64,000 nucleotides of DNA from Mycolicibacterium aromaticivorans JS19b1 = JCM 16368 (GTDB lineage Bacteria; Actinomycetota; Actinomycetes; Mycobacteriales; Mycobacteriaceae), in NCBI RefSeq assembly GCF_000559085.1, contig NZ_JALN02000001.1:2914001-2978000 (forward strand). The letters run 5' to 3'. Positions 1 to 8,704 of the stretch are shown piece after piece (within the stretch, counting starts at the first letter, position 1; the number at the start of each line of letters is the position of its first letter). Both the position numbers and the translations under genes were made by a program. The notes beneath the pieces are model-generated. The model saw only the letters and a list, made by a program, of their open reading frames with translations, searched no databases and was not told the DNA's origin.

Positions 1-74
1 GGGTACGCCCAGCGCTGGCCGGTGCGGTCAGCGGGTGACGTCTCCTGCACACAGGCCATGACAACTCCGGAGTA

Positions 75-92
75 GTTTGATGGTCATCGAAC
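75..92. promoter_or_regulatory. Operator dyad 1 of the ArsR-type repressor
   Basis: The sequence GTTTGATggtcATCGAAC is an inverted repeat with 7-base arms and a 4-base spacer, one mismatch between arms. It has the same arms and spacing as the dyad at 112-129. Position upstream of a helix-turn-helix gene suggests autoregulation; this is inference. Confidence 0.6.
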
Positions 93-111
93 CCGTTCGA
101 GCGTACGCTAG

Positions 112-129
112 GTTTGATACTGATCAAAC
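112..129. promoter_or_regulatory. Operator dyad 2 of the ArsR-type repressor
   Basis: GTTTGATactgATCAAAC is a perfect 7-4-7 inverted repeat, 37 bases downstream of the first dyad and 35 bases before the GTG start at 165. A pair of matching dyads directly before an ArsR-family gene is the usual picture of an autoregulated operator; the binding itself is inferred. Confidence 0.65.
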
Positions 130-164
130 TTCGCAGGCCGTGATGGCGGACACAGGAGACAACC

Positions 165-509
165 GTGGTTGAGGTGCAGGCATTCCCTGCCGACAGCTAT
201 CCCGTCCATCGGGTCGGCCCGCTGCACCAGGTGCTCGCGGCCCTGCAGGATCCCGCTCGGCTGGAGATGATCAGGCGGCTGCACAACGCCGGCGCACCCT
301 TGCAGTGCAGCGCGCTCTACGACGGCATCAACAAGTCCACGGCCACCCACCACTTCAAGATCCTGCGCGAAGCCGGATTGCTCGAGCGATTGGTTCTCGG
401 CGGTCTCACCCACCAACGGCTGCGCGCCGAGGAAGTCGACGCTGCACTACCCGGGCTGCTGGCCTCGGTGGTCGACGGCGCCAACCGAGAAGTCGCCGCC
501 CGCGGTTAG
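165..509 (+). CDS. ArsR-family winged helix-turn-helix regulator
   Basis: A 114-residue protein of the length usual for ArsR/SmtB-type repressors. The first half holds LADPxR-like helix VLAALQDPARLEMIRRL, and the recognition helix region reads INKSTATHHFKILREAGLL, the classic S-x-x-S-H-H-L-x-x-L-x-x-A-G-L pattern of the family. A short wing and a C-terminal helix follow. No metal-binding CxC motif is present, so it is probably not a metal sensor. The GTG at 165 is preceded by AGGAGA. The gene ends convergently with zmp1, overlapping its stop by four bases. Two matching dyads upstream point to autoregulation. The regulated pathway is unknown. Confidence 0.85.
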   Translation: MVEVQAFPADSYPVHRVGPLHQVLAALQDPARLEMIRRLHNAGAPLQCSALYDGINKSTATHHFKILREAGLLERLVLGGLTHQRLRAEEVDAALPGLLASVVDGANREVAARG

Positions 510-2518
510 CTCCAGATGCGGACGCGCCGGTCGGGCTCGAGATACAACTCGTCGTCCTCGCTGACATCGAACGCCTCATAGAACGCGTCCATGTTGCGGA
601 TCACGCCGTTGCAGCGGAACTCCGGGGGTGAGTGCGGATCGGTCGCCAGGCGCCGAATCGCCTCGGCCTCACGAGATTTCGTACGCCACACCTGCGCCCA
701 GCCGAAGAACACCCGCTGCCTACCGGTCAGGCCGTCGATCACCGGCGCTTTCTTGCCGTCCAGCGACAGCTCGTAAGCCAGCAGCGCGATCGACAGTCCG
801 CCCAGGTCGCCGATGTTCTCGCCGACGGTGAACGCGCCGTTGACGTGGTGGCTCGGCTGGAGCCCGCGCGGTACGAACTCTTCATACTGCTCGATGAGTT
901 GCTTGGTGCGCGTGCCGAACTCGGTGCGGTCCTCGTCGGTCCACCAGTCGACGAGATTGCCGTCGCCGTCGTACTTGGCGCCCTGGTCGTCGAATCCGTG
1001 GCCGATCTCGTGGCCGATCACGGCGCCGATCCCGCCGTAGTTGGCCGCGTCATCGGCCTCGGCGTCGAAGAACGGCGGCTGCAGAATCGCCGCGGGGAAC
1101 ACGATCTCGTTCATGCCCGGGTTGTAGTAGGCGTTGACCGTCTGCGGGGTCATGAACCACTCGTCGCGATCGACCGGGCCGCCGAGCTTGGCCATTTCCC
1201 GGTCGTGGGCCACCTCGGCACCGCGAATCACATTGCCGTACAGATCGTTTCGATCGATCACCAGTGCCGAGTAGTCACGCCACTTCTTCGGATAGCCGAT
1301 CTTGGCGGTGAACTTGTCCAGCTTGGCCAGCGCGCGCTGACGGGTCTCCGGCGTCATCCACTCCAGGTCGTTGATGCTGACCCGGTAGGCCTCACGCAGG
1401 TTGTCGACGAGCACGTCCATGCGGGCCTTGGCATCCGGCGGGAAGTGCCGCTCGACATAGAGCCGTCCGACCGCGTCGCCCATCAGGCTCTCCACCAGCG
1501 ACACGGCCCGCTTCCAGCGTTCGCGGATCTGCTCGGTGCCCGACAGGGTGCGACCGTAGAAATCGAAGTTCGCCTCCACCACCGCCTCGGTCAGGTAGGC
1601 GGCGCGCGCGTTGATCAGGCGCCAGCGCGCCCAGTCCTGCCAGTCGGCGAAGTCGTGGCCCGACCACAGCTCGGCGAACGCGGTGAGGTAATCAGGTTGG
1701 CGCACAACGAGTTCGGCCACCACGTCCGGTTTGGTGCCCTGCGCGCCGATCCAGCCGGCCCAGTCGAAGCCGGGCGCCTCTACGGGCAGATCGGTGAAGT
1801 TGCGCAGGTTATAGGTCAGGTCCGCGTCGCGGCGCTTGACGACATCCCAGTGCGCGGCAGCCAGTTTGGCCTCCAGTGCGACGATCCGCGCGGCCCGCTC
1901 GGTGTGGTCGTCGGCGGTGCCGCCCAGAACGAGCGCGAACATCGTGGCGATATGCGCCGGGTAGGCACCCAGGATGGAGGCGTGCTGCTCGTCGCGGTAG
2001 TACGACTCGTCCGGCAGACCCAGACCCGACTGCGTGACGTGCAGCAGGTACCGCGTCGAGTTCTTGGAATCGGTGTCGATGTAGAGCCCGACGCCACCGC
2101 CCACGCCGGTGCGCTGCAGCGAGCCGATCACCGCGGCCAGCGCAGCCGGATCGGCCGCGGTATCGATATGCGCCAGCTCGTCGAGCAGCGGCTGCACGCC
2201 GCGGCGCTCGACGGCCTCGGCGTCCAGGAAGCTGGCGTAGAGGTCGCCGATCCGTTGCGCATCGCTGCCCGGCTCGCTTCTGCCATCTCCCGAGTCGCTG
2301 CGCTCCTGCCCACCGGCCGCGGCCATGATGAGCTCGCGCACCTGCTCCTCGGCCCGGTCGTACAACGTCCGGAACGCGCCGTCGGTGGCCCGGTCACCGG
2401 GGATGGTGTACTCGGCCAACCAGCGTCCGTTGACGTGGCCGAACAGATCGTCTTGGGGGCGAACCTGGGCTTCGACGTGGGACAAGTCGATACCCGAGCG
2501 CAGCGTTTCTACCGTCAC
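506..2518 (-). CDS. zmp1: M13-family zinc metallopeptidase Zmp1
   Basis: A 670-residue M13 (neprilysin-like) peptidase. The zinc motif HEIGH lies at residues 503-507, the third ligand is the Glu of GENIGD near 567, and the substrate-binding NAYY motif lies upstream. The C terminus carries the family CNGVIRNM motif. There is no signal peptide, as in M. tuberculosis Zmp1, which is exported by another route and is linked to host inflammasome suppression. I chose the GTG at 2518 because homology begins at SGIDLSH and the sequence AAGGATGG lies just before it; a longer reading frame to 2638 would overlap the divergent omamA. Residues near 70-85 contain an insertion with GGQERSDSG, a copy of the dispersed element described elsewhere; it shifts the zinc ligands by about ten from the published M. 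tuberculosis numbering as I recall it. Confidence 0.93.
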   Translation of the reverse strand: MTVETLRSGIDLSHVEAQVRPQDDLFGHVNGRWLAEYTIPGDRATDGAFRTLYDRAEEQVRELIMAAAGGQERSDSGDGRSEPGSDAQRIGDLYASFLDAEAVERRGVQPLLDELAHIDTAADPAALAAVIGSLQRTGVGGGVGLYIDTDSKNSTRYLLHVTQSGLGLPDESYYRDEQHASILGAYPAHIATMFALVLGGTADDHTERAARIVALEAKLAAAHWDVVKRRDADLTYNLRNFTDLPVEAPGFDWAGWIGAQGTKPDVVAELVVRQPDYLTAFAELWSGHDFADWQDWARWRLINARAAYLTEAVVEANFDFYGRTLSGTEQIRERWKRAVSLVESLMGDAVGRLYVERHFPPDAKARMDVLVDNLREAYRVSINDLEWMTPETRQRALAKLDKFTAKIGYPKKWRDYSALVIDRNDLYGNVIRGAEVAHDREMAKLGGPVDRDEWFMTPQTVNAYYNPGMNEIVFPAAILQPPFFDAEADDAANYGGIGAVIGHEIGHGFDDQGAKYDGDGNLVDWWTDEDRTEFGTRTKQLIEQYEEFVPRGLQPSHHVNGAFTVGENIGDLGGLSIALLAYELSLDGKKAPVIDGLTGRQRVFFGWAQVWRTKSREAEAIRRLATDPHSPPEFRCNGVIRNMDAFYEAFDVSEDDELYLEPDRRVRIWS
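2287..2317 (-). repeat. Dispersed GGQERSDRG element, copy in zmp1
   Basis: On the minus strand this stretch reads through GGGCAGGAGCGCAGCGAC and is translated as GGQERSDSG in zmp1. It differs from the mmpL3 unit at a few positions (CACCGG for CGCCGG, GAGTCG for CGGTCG), so it is a diverged copy. Confidence 0.75.
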
Positions 2519-2588
2519 CCAACCATCCTTACCAGAGGTCCGACCTCGGCGTCCGGCCCGCAGGTGGCCGCCCGGTAGCCTCGCCTTC

Positions 2589-3176
2589 ATGCCTGAGGCC
2601 GAACCGACCGATGACGGCGCCGACGAGCGGACCTTCACCGGCTACGGCGTCGCCTCTGCCGTTCTTGGTGTGGTGGCTGTCGCGGCCGTCGTGTTGGGCG
2701 TGCTGATCTGGTCCGGGCACCACGACGCCGCCGACGAGCGGGCCTATCAGTCCAAGGTGATGTCGGCCGCCGCGAACTGGACAAGTGTTCTGATCAACAT
2801 GAACGTCGACAACGTCGACGCCAGCCTGGCGAAACTGCACGACGGCACCGCCGGCCAGCTCAACTCCGATTTCGAAGCCGCCATCAAGCCCTACCGCGAG
2901 GTGGTCCGCACCCTGCAGGCCCGCACCACGGGACAGATCGAGTCGGTGTCCTTCGAAGCGGTGCACCACGACCTGAACGTGCAGCCGGGTCAACCTCCGC
3001 AGGCGCCCGCCCTGCCGCCGGAGCTGGCCAAACGCACCGACTCCGTGCTCGTGGTCGCCACCTCGGTCAGCGAGAACTCCGGCAACAAGCCCACCACCGT
3101 GCGCTGGAACCTGCGGCTGGGCGTCTCCGATGTGGACGGCAAGCTGATGATCTCGCGGCTGGAGTCGCTGCGATGA
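2589..3176 (+). CDS. omamA: Mce-associated membrane protein, OmamA-like
   Basis: A 195-residue protein with a short cytoplasmic N terminus, one transmembrane helix (about residues 20-45, rich in Val and Ala) and an extracytoplasmic domain with the NTF2-like fold expected of Mce-associated membrane proteins. It lies directly after zmp1, the position of Rv0199 in M. tuberculosis, which was named OmamA for its role in stabilising the Mce transporter ATPase MceG and in cholesterol and fatty acid import. The ATG at 2589 is used. Its stop overlaps the next start in an ATGA arrangement, so the two genes are translationally coupled. Confidence 0.85.
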   Translation: MPEAEPTDDGADERTFTGYGVASAVLGVVAVAAVVLGVLIWSGHHDAADERAYQSKVMSAAANWTSVLINMNVDNVDASLAKLHDGTAGQLNSDFEAAIKPYREVVRTLQARTTGQIESVSFEAVHHDLNVQPGQPPQAPALPPELAKRTDSVLVVATSVSENSGNKPTTVRWNLRLGVSDVDGKLMISRLESLR

Positions 3177-3862
3177 GAAACCTGGCCCGCGTCCTGGCGT
3201 TCGACACCGTGGCGCCGCTGGCCGCCATCGCGGCCCTGTTGTCCATCGGCGTGGTGCTCGGCTGGCCGCTGTGGTGGGTGGCGGTGTGTTCGATGCTGTG
3301 CCTGCTCATCGTCGAAGGCGTGATCGTCAACATCGTGCTGTTCCGCCGGGATTCGGTGACCGTCGGTACCGACGACGACGGCCCCGGCCTACGCCTGGCC
3401 GTCGTCGCGCTGGCCACCACGGCGCTGGTCGCCACCGTCATCGTCGGCTACACCCAGTGGACGCGCCCGGACCGGGATTTCATCCGCGACTCCGCCGAGG
3501 TGGTGCGCATCGCGACCGCCGCGTCCGAAGCCACCGCGACGTTCACACCGGCCGATCCGATGTCGTCGATCGACCGGGCCGCTACGTTCATGGCACCCGA
3601 CCGGGCCGATGCGTTCAAGAACGAATTCTCCCAAGCCACTTCAGATCTGGCCAAGAAGAACATCTCCGCCACCGCGCAGACCACGTCCGCCGGGCTGGAG
3701 GCGCTGGGTCCCGCGGCAGCCAGTGTGGCGGTGGTGATGCGGGGCACCCAAAGCCAGCCGGGTCAGCAGCCCAGTACCGCTGTGCTGGCGCTGCGGGTCA
3801 GCCTTGCCAAGCAGGACGGCCGGTGGCTGGTGCTCGACATCTCGCCGATCAACGCCCGATGA
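3173..3862 (+). CDS. omamB: Mce-associated membrane protein, OmamB-like
   Basis: A 229-residue protein with three or so hydrophobic segments in the first 100 residues (about 15-35, 38-58 and 75-97) and a soluble domain related to that of its neighbour. Its position after omamA matches Rv0200 (OmamB). Known homologues act as accessory subunits for the Mce lipid importers. The start overlaps the omamA stop, and the 3' end overlaps the convergent CoA-binding gene by 14 bases. Confidence 0.82.
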   Translation: MRNLARVLAFDTVAPLAAIAALLSIGVVLGWPLWWVAVCSMLCLLIVEGVIVNIVLFRRDSVTVGTDDDGPGLRLAVVALATTALVATVIVGYTQWTRPDRDFIRDSAEVVRIATAASEATATFTPADPMSSIDRAATFMAPDRADAFKNEFSQATSDLAKKNISATAQTTSAGLEALGPAAASVAVVMRGTQSQPGQQPSTAVLALRVSLAKQDGRWLVLDISPINAR

Positions 3863-4268
3863 GCCGGGCGTAGTCCACCTTCAGGCACCGGTCCATCACG
3901 ACGCGCAGCCCGGCGGCGCGCGCCTGCTCAGCCACCTCGTCATGCCACAGACCCTGTTGCAGCCACAGGTATTTCGGATGCGGGCTCAGCGCGAGCGTGT
4001 CCGCCAGTACCCCAGGAAGATCGTCGTAACGGCGGAACACGTCGACCATGTCCGGCACGACGGGCACTTCGGCCAGCGACGGATAGACCCGCGCGCCGTC
4101 GATGTCACTGATGTTCGGGTTCACCGGATACAGCTCGAAATCGCTGAACCGCGCCAGATACTCGTACACCTCGTGGCTCGGCCGAGCCGGATTGTCAGAG
4201 GCGCCCACCACGGCGACCGTGCGGGTGTCACGCAGAATCGCTTCCAGCTCAGCCGAATTCGGGGTCAA
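3849..4268 (-). CDS. CoA-binding domain protein (YccU-like)
   Basis: A 139-residue single-domain protein with a Rossmann-type CoA-binding fold. The N-terminal strand-turn-helix TVAVVGASDNPARPSHEV is the nucleotide-binding motif, followed by YPVNPN and the conserved WLQQGLWHDE segment typical of CoA_binding_2 proteins. The physiological role of this family is not established. The predicted start is a TTG at 4268, four bases after the stop of the upstream gene at 4273, so the two are likely one transcript; the TTG assignment is less certain than the gene itself. Confidence 0.85.
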   Translation of the reverse strand: MTPNSAELEAILRDTRTVAVVGASDNPARPSHEVYEYLARFSDFELYPVNPNISDIDGARVYPSLAEVPVVPDMVDVFRRYDDLPGVLADTLALSPHPKYLWLQQGLWHDEVAEQARAAGLRVVMDRCLKVDYARLIGR

Positions 4269-4272
4269 CGGC

Positions 4273-4767
4273 TCAGTCTCCGCCGGACGCGCGCTGGGCG
4301 CGCATCTTGGCGAACCGGTCCGACAGCCTGCGCATCCGGATCATCAGCGACGCAGGCGGACTGACCGTGGCGTCGAGATAGGAGACCAGATCCGATTGAG
4401 CCACCCCGATGCGGGAGGCGAATTCCTGCTCGGCCAAGCCGGACCGGTCGAGCAGCAGCCGGACGTGCCGGGCGGCCTCGGCGCGCTCGTTGGCCTCCAG
4501 GTGGCTGCGGGCGCGCAGCAGCACCTCGACCAGTGCTTTCGAGATGCCGTACGGCTGTGAGTGTTCGAGCACTTCCTCGACCTGGCGGGCGGTCCGGCCG
4601 TAGGGATCTCGCTTGATGGCCATCACGATCCGCTGCCAGACGGTGATGTCGCCGCTCTCGAGCGCCTCACGGATCGAGGCCGTGGGCCAGAACTCGACGG
4701 GACGGGGGTCGATGAATGATTGTGCGGCCGCTGCGGGTACGGCATCGCGTTCCGCTGCCACCGTCAC
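4273..4767 (-). CDS. Small helix-turn-helix protein, Rv0201c-like
   Basis: A 164-residue protein. The first half contains WQRIVMAIKRDPYGRTARQVEEVL and the second half a likely helix-turn-helix, LAEQEFASRIGVAQSDLVSY, resembling an Xre-type DNA-binding segment. The GTG start at 4767 overlaps the mmpL11 stop in a GTGA arrangement and gives almost the length of Rv0201c (166 residues as I recall). A longer frame up to 4923 would run far into mmpL11 and has no support. Coupling to mmpL11 suggests co-expression with the lipid exporter. DNA targets are unknown. Confidence 0.8.
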   Translation of the reverse strand: MTVAAERDAVPAAAAQSFIDPRPVEFWPTASIREALESGDITVWQRIVMAIKRDPYGRTARQVEEVLEHSQPYGISKALVEVLLRARSHLEANERAEAARHVRLLLDRSGLAEQEFASRIGVAQSDLVSYLDATVSPPASLMIRMRRLSDRFAKMRAQRASGGD

Positions 4768-7703
4768 CTCGCCTCCTCCAGGATCGCCACCGCCACCGCA
4801 AGGCAACGCTGCCTGATCCGCTCCCATTCGGCGGCCCCCTCCGGCCCTGCCCACCGCTCGTCGTCGCCGACATCGGACGGGTTGGGGTCGGCCAGCCGGC
4901 GGACCAGCTGAGTCGCCACCCATTGTCGCTTAGGTTGTTCAGAACAGTAATACCGGTCCATCCCTGCGAGTACCACCGCGGCGGTCTCGGTATCCATCCC
5001 ACCCACCAGGTCGGCGAACTCGGCGAAATCCGACCGGCTGTTGCGGCACATGATCAGGAACGCCTGCATGCGCAATGTCTCCGCGCACGTCGGGATCTGC
5101 AGCCGGTCACCCGTCGACAGCTGGACGTGGGTGGTCTCCACCGGGCTGAGCCGCTCCACGCCGCCGTGCCCGTCGTCGGCGGCACCGGTCTCCAGCGCGT
5201 CGAGGGCGATCGCGAGCCGGCCCCGCCACATCGTGACCGGGTGGATCGGCCGCGGCGCCGACGTCCTGGCGCTGCGGTAACCGCGGATCAGCTTGACGGT
5301 CGACGTACCGCCCGGGCCGATGCGGACGGGTCGGGCGCGGGCGTCGTCGCTGCCCTTGACCTTGCCGGCCAGCTCGCTGCACCCGGTGAACGCCAGCGGA
5401 TCCGCCACGCTCACCGCGTCCGGGGCCAGCGTCTTCAGCTTGGCCGCGCCCTTGACCACCATCTTCAGATCGGCGGCCGGCGGCGCCAGCGACGAGATGT
5501 CGTCGGGAATGACGACCAGGTCGCCGAGGTCGACCTTGGGCAGCGGCTTTTCGAAGTCCACCGACGGCAGGATCCGGGCCAGCCAGGCCGGCAGCCACCA
5601 GTTCCACTGGTCGAACATCGCCATCAAGGCAGGCACCAGGACCAGCCGGACGATCGTGGCGTCGACGGCGATCGCCACCGCACACGCCACCCCCAGTTCG
5701 GCGACCAACGGCATGCCTGCGAACGCGAACCCGATGAATACCGCGATCATGATCAGCGCGGCGCTGGTGATCGTGCGGGCACTGGTGGACACGCCGTAGG
5801 CGACGGCGTCGCGGGTGTCACCGACCTGCACGTAGCGCTCCCGGATGCGGGTCAGCAGGAAGATCTCGTAGTCCATCGACAGGCCGAACGTCATCGCCAG
5901 CACCAGTGGCGGGATCGTCGAGTCGATGGAGGTGATCCGATGGAAGCCCAGCCCTTCCAGCCAGCCCCACTGGAAGACCATCACCAGGCTGCCGTAGGCC
6001 GCGGCGACGGACAGCACCGTCATCAGCACGCCCTTGAAGGCCAGGAACACCGACCGCACCGAGATCAGCAGCATCACGAACGCGATCGCCGCGACGAACA
6101 CGAAAACCAGCGGCTGGGTGTGTCCGACCCGGTCGTCGAAGTCCTTGATCAGTGCGGTCGGCCCGCCTACGTCGATCTGCGCGCCCTTCGCCGCGGGCAG
6201 TGCGGTGAGGTGGCTGCGCATCCAGTCGATCGAATTGCGGGCGGCGAGGTCCTCGGGGTCCACCGACAAGATCGCCGAGATCAGTGCGCTGCTGTTGTTG
6301 TTGGCGAACACCGGCGTCGACACCGAAACGACGTCGGGCGCCTTCGAGATCTCGTTGTTGATCGCGCCCAGCGCGGCGGCGTTCTTCGGGTCGGAGGCCG
6401 CGCCACCCGGGAAGGTGACCAGCACCCGCACCGGGCCCAGCGCGCCGGGCCCGAGTGCCTGGGCGGCCGCGGCCACCCCGCCGCGGATCTCATGGGTGGC
6501 CGGGAACTGGCGCTGCATACTGTTGCCGAGCACCATCGAGAACGCGGGTGCGGCCATCAGCAGGAGCACCGCCGTCGCACCCAGCGCCGACAGCCACGGC
6601 CTGCGCATCACCTCGCCGACCCAGCGGGTCCAGAACCGCGATTGGGTCGCCTCGGCGCGGCGCGACCACTGCAGCATCCGCGAACGTCGGGCCACCGGCC
6701 TGCCGAACGTGGCCAGCACCGCCGGGGTCAATGTCGTCGAGGTCAGCACCGCGACCGCCACGGCCAGGATCGCGCCGGTGGCCATCGACCGCAGCACCGG
6801 CGTGTTGATCAGGTAGATGCCGGTCAGCGAGGCGATCACGGTCAGACCGGACAGCAGCACCGCCAGACCCGAGGTGGCCATCGCGGCGTCGGCGGCCTGC
6901 TGCGGGTCTCGGCCCGCGCGCAGTTCCTCGCGGTAGCGCATCAGGATGAACAGTGAATAGTCGACGGCCAGTGCGATACCGAACATCGACACCGTCGACG
7001 TCACGAACACCGACATGCTCATCACGGTCGACAGCAGATAGACCACGCCCATGGTCACCACGACGGTGCACACCGCCAGCAGGAGCGGGACCGCCGCGGC
7101 CGCCAGCGAGCCGAATACCGCGAGCAGAACAATCAGAACGATCGGCAGGTTCCATCGCTCGGCCTCGGCGATGTCGTGTTTGGTGCTGGTCTGGGCGGCG
7201 GCGCCGAGCGCGCCCTGACCGATCACATAGAGCTTGACCCGGCCGTTCTGGATCTGGCCGGGCTGATCGCCGGTGACACCGATCTTTTGGCGCAGCTGCC
7301 GCGCGACGTCGACCGCGCCGGTGTTGTTGAAGTCCAGCCGCAGCGACACCACGTAGGGCCGGTCCGGGGCGGGTGCGGGCTGACCCTGGTTGGGCACCAC
7401 CATCACGCTGGGAACCTGCTTGGCGACTTCCTCCAACTGCGCGACGGCGGTGTTCATGTCGGCGTAGCTCGCGTCGGCGCGAGGCGCGGCCACCAAGGCG
7501 AGAGGGGACGCACCCTGGTCGGGGAAATGGTCCTCGAGCTGATACTGCACATGCAGCGACTGGGAGCCGGCGACGTCGAAGCCACCACCGGTCAGGTGAT
7601 TGGACTCGGTGAGGGCCAGATATACCGACGGCACCAATGCCAGCAACCAGCACGCGAACACCAGCCAGCGGAATCTGCGCAGGTTGCCGCTGAGGCGCAT
7701 CAT
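4764..7703 (-). CDS. mmpL11: RND-family lipid transporter MmpL11
   Basis: A 979-residue inner-membrane transporter of the MmpL family with two repeats, each of a transmembrane helix, a periplasmic loop and a helix bundle. The proton-relay Asp-Tyr pairs are present in IALAVDYSLFILMRYREE and FGLSMDYEIFLLTRIRER. MmpL11 in other mycobacteria exports mycolic acid wax esters and long-chain triacylglycerols and has been tied to heme uptake together with the Rv0203 hemophore, which fits the hemophore genes next to it. I start at the ATG at 7703 (MMRLSGNLRR), where homology begins; the frame extends to 7832 without support. The C-terminal domain of about 250 residues follows the last membrane segment. 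Confidence 0.93.
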   Translation of the reverse strand: MMRLSGNLRRFRWLVFACWLLALVPSVYLALTESNHLTGGGFDVAGSQSLHVQYQLEDHFPDQGASPLALVAAPRADASYADMNTAVAQLEEVAKQVPSVMVVPNQGQPAPAPDRPYVVSLRLDFNNTGAVDVARQLRQKIGVTGDQPGQIQNGRVKLYVIGQGALGAAAQTSTKHDIAEAERWNLPIVLIVLLAVFGSLAAAAVPLLLAVCTVVVTMGVVYLLSTVMSMSVFVTSTVSMFGIALAVDYSLFILMRYREELRAGRDPQQAADAAMATSGLAVLLSGLTVIASLTGIYLINTPVLRSMATGAILAVAVAVLTSTTLTPAVLATFGRPVARRSRMLQWSRRAEATQSRFWTRWVGEVMRRPWLSALGATAVLLLMAAPAFSMVLGNSMQRQFPATHEIRGGVAAAAQALGPGALGPVRVLVTFPGGAASDPKNAAALGAINNEISKAPDVVSVSTPVFANNNSSALISAILSVDPEDLAARNSIDWMRSHLTALPAAKGAQIDVGGPTALIKDFDDRVGHTQPLVFVFVAAIAFVMLLISVRSVFLAFKGVLMTVLSVAAAYGSLVMVFQWGWLEGLGFHRITSIDSTIPPLVLAMTFGLSMDYEIFLLTRIRERYVQVGDTRDAVAYGVSTSARTITSAALIMIAVFIGFAFAGMPLVAELGVACAVAIAVDATIVRLVLVPALMAMFDQWNWWLPAWLARILPSVDFEKPLPKVDLGDLVVIPDDISSLAPPAADLKMVVKGAAKLKTLAPDAVSVADPLAFTGCSELAGKVKGSDDARARPVRIGPGGTSTVKLIRGYRSARTSAPRPIHPVTMWRGRLAIALDALETGAADDGHGGVERLSPVETTHVQLSTGDRLQIPTCAETLRMQAFLIMCRNSRSDFAEFADLVGGMDTETAAVVLAGMDRYYCSEQPKRQWVATQLVRRLADPNPSDVGDDERWAGPEGAAEWERIRQRCLAVAVAILEEAR

Positions 7704-7942
7704 GAACTGCTGGATGGCTGTCTCCCCGCATTCTCCCCGGATTGCGTGGTTGCGAGCGTACCGCAGATGCCTGTGCGCTGACCTGTCGTGACCGGCGGTC
7801 TTAGCTGGATTGAGACGTCGGCGATCAGGCATTCGTTACCTGCGCACGAGTGGCGGTCCGGCCGTTGCCGATGGCAGGATGTCCACCGACCACACCCACG
7901 GTCGGGGACCGTGCCGAGTCGTAGCGATGCTGCGCCCCGGCG

Positions 7943-7961
7943 TGACGTCATTCAAACGTCA
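7943..7961. promoter_or_regulatory. Inverted repeat before the first hemophore gene
   Basis: TGACGTcattcaaACGTCA is a perfect 6-base inverted repeat with a 7-base spacer, about 20 bases before the ATG at 7981. It lies just upstream of the ribosome binding site, a place where a repressor could block expression. No known regulator motif is matched with certainty. Confidence 0.4.
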
Positions 7962-7980
7962 GCGAAGTCGAGGAGTCCCC

Positions 7981-8538
7981 ATGTCTGCATCCACCATCTC
8001 CACCATCTCCGCCGGCGCGGGCCTGCGCCGCGGGGTGTGTGCCGTGCTGGCCGCCACCGCCGCCGGCGGTGCCGCCCTGCTGGCGCTGTCGACATCGGTG
8101 TCGGTGTCGGTGGCGACCGCAGCCCCCGACCCGTGCGCGGCCAGCCAGCTCGCCAAGACGGTCGGCACGGTGGCCACCAACACCGGGACTTATCTGGACG
8201 CGCACCCGCAGACCAATCAGGCGCTGACGACGATCTCCCAGCAGCAGGCCGGTCCGCAGACCGTGGTCGCGCTGAAGAGTTATTTCGACGCCAACCCGCA
8301 GGCCGCCAAGGATCTGCAGGCCATCCAGCAGCCGTTGACGAGTATGTCCACCCAGTGCAAGCTGCCGGTGAGCCTGCCGCAACTGCTCGGCCTGCTGCAG
8401 TCGGCTCAGACCGGCGGCCTGCCTGCAACGGCGCCGGGCGCGCTGACGGGTACGCCAGCGGCGCAACAACTCTCCGGCAACCAGGCCGTACTCGGCAACG
8501 GCCCGTTGCCGGGCCCGGCCACGATCGGTACTCGCTGA
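7981..8538 (+). CDS. Secreted heme-binding protein (hemophore), Rv0203-like
   Basis: A 185-residue protein with a Sec signal peptide (hydrophobic core about residues 20-45, cleavage near ATAAPDP). The mature part carries two Cys (DPCAAS and TQCKLP) and the helical pattern GTYLDAHPQTNQALT of the Rv0203 hemophore family, with a longer disordered tail rich in Gly, Pro and Ala. Rv0203 binds heme outside the cell and passes it to MmpL3 or MmpL11. The start has GAGGAG nine bases upstream. It stands divergent to mmpL11 and is followed by a paralogue. Confidence 0.85.
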   Translation: MSASTISTISAGAGLRRGVCAVLAATAAGGAALLALSTSVSVSVATAAPDPCAASQLAKTVGTVATNTGTYLDAHPQTNQALTTISQQQAGPQTVVALKSYFDANPQAAKDLQAIQQPLTSMSTQCKLPVSLPQLLGLLQSAQTGGLPATAPGALTGTPAAQQLSGNQAVLGNGPLPGPATIGTR

Positions 8539-8652
8539 ATCGGCGCGCTCGACGACCCCTCAGAAGCCGCCCTGAGCAGCCACATCGGAACATTCTTACG
8601 ATTGGTTAAGCTCAAGGCGCGAAAGTCTGCAGCAATTCTGCTTAGCTTTCTT

Positions 8653-8675
8653 CTGTCAGTACCGGTTACTGGCAG
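8653..8675. promoter_or_regulatory. Interrupted dyad before the second hemophore gene
   Basis: The core CAGTAccggtTACTG (8657-8671) is a perfect 5-base inverted repeat, and the arms continue after one mismatch (CTG at 8653, CAG at 8673). It ends 29 bases before the ATG at 8705. It differs from the dyad upstream of the first hemophore. Operator function is inferred. Confidence 0.35.
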
Positions 8676-8704
8676 TGCTTCTCCCAACGCTAAGGAGTCC
8701 GAGC

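Larger units (their letters stand above)
1..164. other. Upstream region of the arsR-type gene at the left edge
   Basis: Positions 1 to about 70 show no gene or signal I can recognise; the stretch may hold the end of an intergenic region that continues outside the window. The right half carries the two operator dyads listed separately and an AGGAGA ribosome binding site about eight bases before the GTG at 165. Confidence 0.5.

Noticed and set aside
87..100. SOS box TCGAACccGTTCGA before the arsR gene
   Set aside because: The half-sites are perfect but the spacer is two bases instead of the four needed for mycobacterial LexA. The first half is also part of the ArsR dyad.
4716..6956. Large plus-strand open frame antisense to mmpL11
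   Set aside because: Rich in Arg, Gln and His with no domain; typical shadow of a GC-rich minus-strand gene whose product is a clear MmpL transporter.
7704..7832. Longer mmpL11 start with about 43 extra residues
   Set aside because: The extra residues are charged and have no counterpart in the known N terminus; the family begins at MMRLS.
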